DNA of 8,737 nt from Patescibacteria group bacterium UBA918 (GTDB taxonomy: Bacteria > Patescibacteriota > Minisyncoccia > Phycocordibacterales > UBA918): NCBI GenBank assembly GCA_002293845.1, contig DBEA01000005.1:1-8737 (forward strand), given 5' to 3'. The notes under the pieces are model-generated. The model worked only from the letters and a program-made list of their open reading frames with translations. It was not told the origin of the DNA and ran no database searches. Positions 6,599-8,737 of this stretch are shown here, piece by piece. Numbering within the stretch: the stretch's first letter is position 1; each line of letters starts with the position of its first letter. Both the position numbers and the translations under genes were made by a program.

Positions 6599-6665
6599 CG
6601 GTGTTTCGAAGCGGCCTTTTAGACCAGTGGCGTCTTTAGACGCTCGTCGATCCTATTTCGCCCCC

Positions 6666-6705
6666 AGCAAAAGCACACTCATGAGAAGAACTTGAAGTGT
6701 GTTTT
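6666..6705 (-). other. Intervening segment removed from the tmRNA precursor
   Basis: It spans the 40 nt between the CCA of the acceptor piece and GGGGGCG of the coding piece. CACACT near one end pairs with AGTGTG near the other, flanked by AAAA and CTTTT, so the spacer caps the acceptor stem as one hairpin. Cleavage by tRNA-type end-processing enzymes is inferred from known permuted tmRNAs. Confidence 0.75.
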
Positions 6706-6771
6706 TGGTGGAGGCGCCGGGTACCGCCCCCGGGTCCGAATCGCTTATTACACGCCACACTTCTAGCACCG
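6706..6771 (-). ncRNA. tmRNA acceptor piece (tRNA 3' half, CCA end)
   Basis: It begins near the predicted transcription start (about 6771) and ends with CGCCTCC-A-CCA. The T-arm is CCGGG/CCCGG around the 7-nt loop GGCGGTA, not the canonical TTCGANT. TTCGGAC before it matches the conserved tmRNA segment preceding the T-arm. A further hairpin is possible upstream, pairing CCAC with GTGG. From memory, alphaproteobacterial acceptor pieces share this unusual T-arm; that should be checked. Confidence 0.85.
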
Positions 6772-6777
6772 TGGGCC

Positions 6778-6805
6778 AAGATACCACATTTAAAAAAGTT
6801 GTCAA
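6778..6805 (-). promoter_or_regulatory. tmRNA promoter
   Basis: On the minus strand a perfect -35 TTGACA (6805-6800), a 16-bp spacer and the -10 box TATCTT (6783-6778). It predicts a start near 6771, just before the acceptor piece. The -35 box begins 4 bp past the stop codon of the upstream vanY-like gene on the same strand; no terminator separates them. Confidence 0.85.
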
Positions 6806-6808
6806 ATT

Positions 6809-7702
6809 CTAATCGAAGATGTGGAGGAGATATTGATCTATTTCCCTCTGTGCCACGTCATAGAAATGCAGGTCGTTCTTCTTAAGATAAGTAGCGAATT
6901 CCTGACCGACAAAGCGCCAGTGCCACGGCTCGTAGACGTAATAAGCGTTGCTTTCGGGATAAGAGAGAGTGAAGCCGTACTTGTGCGCGTTTTTAGTGAG
7001 CCACTCGTAGGCTGGAGTGGAGGCGAAAGCATTGGTAAGTCCACCATTCATGTTGGAAGTAGTGAAGTCGATCGTAGTGCCGAGTTGGTGTTCGGAGAAG
7101 CCCTGGTCGGCCGAGAAGGCGTTGGCTCCGCTACCGTAGGTGACCGTGTAGGCACCTTTTAGCGAGGCTTGGTCGTAGAAGGAACGGTAGGCCGAAGTGA
7201 CCCAAAGTTCGACACCGTCTTCCTTGGCATCTGCGAGCATGTCCTCGAAGAACGGTATCACTTTCGTGTGGAGCTTGAGTTCTTTGTTTTCGCTATACTT
7301 CCACTCCTCGTCTATTTCTTTGAGGGACTCGGGAATGTAATGTTCGTTCAAGAAATAGACCTTGGAGTACTTCTGTAGCAGTTCCTTGTCGGTCTTCGAA
7401 AGTTTGTCGAGGTCGGACACGGTGCCGGCGATCTCTTGTATCTGATCTTCCATGTCGTCGTTCCGCTCCTTCTCGCCGCGCAGTCGGTCTTCGGTCTCCG
7501 AGAGTTCGTCGGCGGTCATCTGTAAACGTTCGGACAACTCGGTGACCAATTCCTCTTTGAGCGCGAGCTCCTTTTCGAGGCCCATTTTGGTCTCGGCCGC
7601 CGCCTGGCGTTCTTGGTCGCTTTGCCACCAAAAGAAACCTTGGCTGGCCAGAGCCATGACCAAGAGAGCTAGTATCAGGATGTTGTGTCGGTCGAATTTC
7701 AT
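6809..7702 (-). CDS. VanY-like D-alanyl-D-alanine carboxypeptidase, membrane anchored with coiled coil
   Basis: It is predicted to trim the terminal D-Ala from peptidoglycan stem peptides outside the membrane. Its 297 residues comprise a short basic N-terminus, a membrane helix at about 8-26 (NILILALLVMALASQGFFWW region), a charged coiled coil at about 30-105, and a VanY (peptidase M15B) domain at about 110-290. Active-site motifs are intact: SAYRS (170-174, R173), SEHQLGTTIDF (203-213, with Zn ligands H205 and D212), and EPWHWRF (258-264, with catalytic E258 and Zn ligand H261). The helix lacks a signal peptidase site, so it is probably an anchor with the coiled coil as a spacer. The start at 7702 is supported by an extended -10 box 6 bp upstream, suggesting a leaderless message. 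It reads in the same direction as the tmRNA and is divergent from rpsF. Confidence 0.92.
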   Translation of the reverse strand: MKFDRHNILILALLVMALASQGFFWWQSDQERQAAAETKMGLEKELALKEELVTELSERLQMTADELSETEDRLRGEKERNDDMEDQIQEIAGTVSDLDKLSKTDKELLQKYSKVYFLNEHYIPESLKEIDEEWKYSENKELKLHTKVIPFFEDMLADAKEDGVELWVTSAYRSFYDQASLKGAYTVTYGSGANAFSADQGFSEHQLGTTIDFTTSNMNGGLTNAFASTPAYEWLTKNAHKYGFTLSYPESNAYYVYEPWHWRFVGQEFATYLKKNDLHFYDVAQREIDQYLLHIFD

Positions 7703-7708
7703 GACCTG

Positions 7709-7717
7709 ATTTTAGCA
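7709..7717 (-). promoter_or_regulatory. Extended -10 promoter of the vanY-like gene
   Basis: TGCTAAAAT on the minus strand is an extended -10 box (TGn plus TAAAAT, 7714-7709). Only six bases (CAGGTC) separate it from the ATG, so initiation should be at or beside the start codon. No convincing -35 box is seen. Confidence 0.5.
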
Positions 7718-7750
7718 CGCGGATGATACGGGTCGGACGGCAAGTTCCGG

Positions 7751-7779
7751 TTGAAATCCAGAGGAATTCGTGGTATGGT
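7751..7779 (+). promoter_or_regulatory. rpsF promoter
   Basis: TTGAAA (7751-7756), a 17-bp spacer and TATGGT (7774-7779), the latter preceded by TGG as in an extended -10. The expected start near 7786 gives a leader of about 50 nt that includes the 7796-7820 hairpin. Confidence 0.7.
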
Positions 7780-7795
7780 GGCGCGGTTAGTAGTT

Positions 7796-7820
7796 GGCGG
7801 CCGGCCTGTGGCCGGCCGCC
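7796..7820 (+). promoter_or_regulatory. Stable hairpin in the rpsF 5' leader
   Basis: GGCGGCCGGCC, loop TGT, then GGCCGGCCGCC form a perfect 11-bp GC stem, extendable by a T-A pair and wobble pairs. It ends 16 nt before the rpsF ATG; the gap is AT-rich (AACAAAATAATA) with no Shine-Dalgarno sequence. It could be an autoregulatory leader element, a translation enhancer or one of the dispersed hairpins. It does not obviously match the known S6:S18 leader motif. Confidence 0.6.
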
Positions 7821-7836
7821 AGTTAACAAAATAATA

Positions 7837-8394
7837 ATGGCAGAAAACAACATGCCGGCGATCGAAGCCGAGAACGTAGAGATGGAGGAGGAGATGGATT
7901 CTCCCGAGATCCATAGCTACGAACTGGCTTTCCACGTGCTTCCAACGATCGCCGAAGGGGAAGTGGAGGGTGTCTTTGCCTCGATCAAAGACGTTATTAA
8001 AAAAGAAGGGGGTGAGATCTTCGATGAAGAGGCACCGGAACGTTTCGAACTCGCCTATGAAGTGGTTCGTCACCTAGAGGGCAAGAACCGCGGTTTCAAT
8101 AGCGCCTATTTCGGTTGGGTACGCTTCAAGGCGACCGGCGCGGCCGCGGTGGTAGTGAACGCCGAGGCCGATCAAAACAGCTCGATCTTGCGCCACTTGC
8201 TCATCAAGCTCACTCGCGTGGAGGAAGAGAACCCATTCCGCTTCCATGACGCTATTCGCGATCTTAGACCGGTGGTCAATATCGAAGAGCCCGAGGCGGT
8301 AGCGACCGACGAAGCGACGGCGGAGGAGGGTGATAAGAACGGCGAAGTGGACGAAGAGTCGCTCGACAAGGCTCTTGAGGAAAAAGAGGTCTAA
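7837..8394 (+). CDS. rpsF: 30S ribosomal protein S6 with acidic N- and C-terminal extensions
   Basis: S6 binds the central domain of 16S rRNA together with S18. The S6 ferredoxin-like core is at about residues 27-128: YELAFHVLPTIAEGEV opens it, FELAYEVVRHLEGKNRG follows, then YFGWVRFKATG and a C-terminal ILRHLLIKLTR helix. The gene encodes 185 residues, against roughly 95-130 in common S6. The extra N-terminal ~25 residues (AIEAENVEMEEEMDSPE) and the C-terminal ~50 residues (rich in E and D) are strongly acidic. ATG 7837 is chosen because it lies after the promoter and leader hairpin; the frame stays open upstream to an ATG at 7723, but that would precede the promoter. It is followed by ssb, the usual rpsF-ssb-rpsR order. 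Confidence 0.9.
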   Translation: MAENNMPAIEAENVEMEEEMDSPEIHSYELAFHVLPTIAEGEVEGVFASIKDVIKKEGGEIFDEEAPERFELAYEVVRHLEGKNRGFNSAYFGWVRFKATGAAAVVVNAEADQNSSILRHLLIKLTRVEEENPFRFHDAIRDLRPVVNIEEPEAVATDEATAEEGDKNGEVDEESLDKALEEKEV

Positions 8395-8400
8395 AAGCGG

Positions 8401-8406
8401 TATAAT
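8401..8406 (+). promoter_or_regulatory. Possible -10 box for ssb
   Basis: TATAAT lies 7 bp after the rpsF stop. No -35 at normal spacing (TTGAGG is 20 bp away), so it may be weak or fortuitous. The following 55 bases before ssb hold only a weak AAGGT/ACCTT pairing (8414-8440) and no Shine-Dalgarno sequence. Confidence 0.35.
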
Positions 8407-8461
8407 TCGATTCAAGGTCATAAACTGAGCCCTGAACCTTATACGCTCTTAATCCAGATAT

Positions 8462-8737
8462 ATGTACATCAACAAGGCGATCATCTACGGCAATCTCACT
8501 CGGGATCCGGAAAAGCGCGCGTTACCGAGCGGCCAAGCGGTGTGTTCGTTCGCGGTAGCGACCAATCGTTCCTATACCGACAAAGACGGAAAGAAACAGG
8601 AGCAGACCGAGTACCACGATGTCGTGGCCTTCGGAAAATTGGCCGATGTCATGGGTCAATGGCTCAAGAAAGGTCGCCCCGTGTACATCGAGGGTCGGAT
8701 GCAGACCCGCTCTTGGGAGCAGGACGGAGTTAAGCGC
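8462..8737 (+). CDS. ssb: Single-stranded DNA-binding protein (5' part, cut by window end)
   Basis: SSB coats single-stranded DNA in replication, repair and recombination. The visible 92 codons encode most of the OB fold. The start MYINKAIIYGNLTRDPE is followed by LPSGQAVCSFAVATNRSY, then EQTEYHDVVAFGKLADVM and GRPVYIEGRMQTRSW, all strongly conserved SSB segments. The gene runs off the window in frame, so the end of the OB fold and the acidic C-terminal tail that recruits partner proteins are not seen. It lies 67 bp downstream of rpsF on the same strand and is likely co-transcribed with it, with rpsR expected next. Confidence 0.96.
   Translation, partial: MYINKAIIYGNLTRDPEKRALPSGQAVCSFAVATNRSYTDKDGKKQEQTEYHDVVAFGKLADVMGQWLKKGRPVYIEGRMQTRSWEQDGVKR

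Larger units (their letters stand above)
6399..6665 (-). ncRNA. tmRNA coding piece (5' half, PK1, tag, 3' structured region)
   Basis: Starting with GGGGGCG, it carries the D-region, then PK1: AGAC (6635-6632) pairs with GTCT (6624-6621), and GCC (6631-6629) pairs with GGC (6616-6614), with an AAAA linker as in E. coli PK1. The tag frame follows, then helix 5 (GGGC/GCCC and CACGC/GCGTG, loop TTAAC). Beyond it are GGAGGT/ACCTCC and GCGGC/GCCGC hairpins before the terminator. The 3' end of the mature piece is not determined. Confidence 0.8.
6399..6771 (-). ncRNA. ssrA: Circularly permuted (two-piece) tmRNA precursor
   Basis: tmRNA rescues stalled ribosomes. On the minus strand the order is acceptor half with CCA (ending at 6706), a 40-nt spacer, then the 5' half starting GGGGGCG at 6665. 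GGGGGCG (6665-6659) pairs over seven positions with CGCCTCC (6716-6710), including a G-U at the third pair, the alanine identity element of tmRNA. Discriminator A and encoded CCA follow. The D-region AGGATCGACG matches the family GGATTCGACG. Further signs are pseudoknot PK1 (6614-6635), a tag frame (6598-6500) with TAA in a hairpin loop (6486-6511), and downstream sequence resembling E. coli tmRNA after its tag (AGCCCTCTAAGGGTAGC). A promoter and terminator bracket it. The helix 2 pairing and the exact mature ends are not resolved. An ordinary one-piece gene would have the two halves in the opposite order. Confidence 0.88.

Noticed and set aside
6193..6639. 148-codon plus-strand open frame across the tatD end and the downstream region
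   Set aside because: It overlaps tatD in another frame, then runs through the terminator and tmRNA structures; the peptide has no recognisable family features.
6706..6771. Independent tRNA gene on the minus strand
   Set aside because: The CCA-ended half has a T-arm-like stem, but no D-arm, anticodon arm or 5' acceptor strand upstream; its acceptor partner is GGGGGCG at 6665, downstream in the transcript, as in permuted tmRNA.
6697..6885. Plus-strand open frame across the acceptor piece
   Set aside because: It lies antisense to the tmRNA acceptor, its promoter and the vanY end; no protein features.
7723..7836. N-terminal extension of S6 from an upstream ATG
   Set aside because: It would start before the rpsF promoter and translate through the GC hairpin; the encoded residues do not resemble S6.
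7293..7853. 186-codon minus-strand open frame overlapping the vanY-like gene
   Set aside because: It is a shadow in another frame of a gene with intact active-site motifs; the Arg-rich composition is typical of out-of-frame reading.

Overview
The window looks like a piece of a Parcubacteria-type (Candidate Phyla Radiation) chromosome of about 50 % G+C. The reasons are the compact gene set, the near absence of Shine-Dalgarno sequences, promoters set directly against start codons, a TrpR/YerC-family repressor, a short methionyl-tRNA synthetase with no C-terminal tRNA-binding domain, a dimeric-type glycyl-tRNA synthetase, and S6 and SSB sequences of the style seen in that group. This assignment is an inference from protein features; no 16S rRNA gene is present.

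Layout. Positions 1-96 hold a GC hairpin and a promoter. From 97 to 4868 three plus-strand genes form a tight operon: a membrane-anchored beta-rich surface protein, glyQS and metG. At 4880-4929 a 50-bp perfect palindrome separates metG from the convergent minus-strand yerC-like repressor gene (4921-5331). The core of that palindrome is the same TTAA-centred sequence found twice in the divergent yerC/tatD intergenic region, so the repressor probably controls itself and tatD (5496-6362, plus strand). After tatD, the minus strand carries what I read as a circularly permuted, two-piece tmRNA gene (about 6771 down to 6399), with its own promoter and terminator. It is followed upstream by a minus-strand VanY-like D,D-carboxypeptidase gene (6809-7702). 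Beyond a divergent promoter region lie rpsF (7837-8394) and the first 92 codons of ssb, cut by the window end.

The most notable content is the tmRNA. The CCA-bearing acceptor half comes first in the transcript, then a 40-nt hairpin spacer, then the GGGGGCG 5' half with a pseudoknot, a long candidate tag frame and a stop codon in a hairpin loop, exactly the order of permuted tmRNA genes. Such genes are known from Alphaproteobacteria, some Cyanobacteria and some Betaproteobacteria; I do not know of a described case in this kind of genome.

A second theme is perfect, short-looped hairpins: upstream of the first gene, twice inside tatD, inside the tmRNA tag region and in the rpsF leader. Together with the repressor palindromes they make this a structurally rich window despite its ordinary housekeeping genes. 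Translation and rescue dominate the content (two tRNA synthetases, S6, tmRNA), with DNA maintenance (SSB, TatD) and envelope functions (surface protein, peptidase) beside them.
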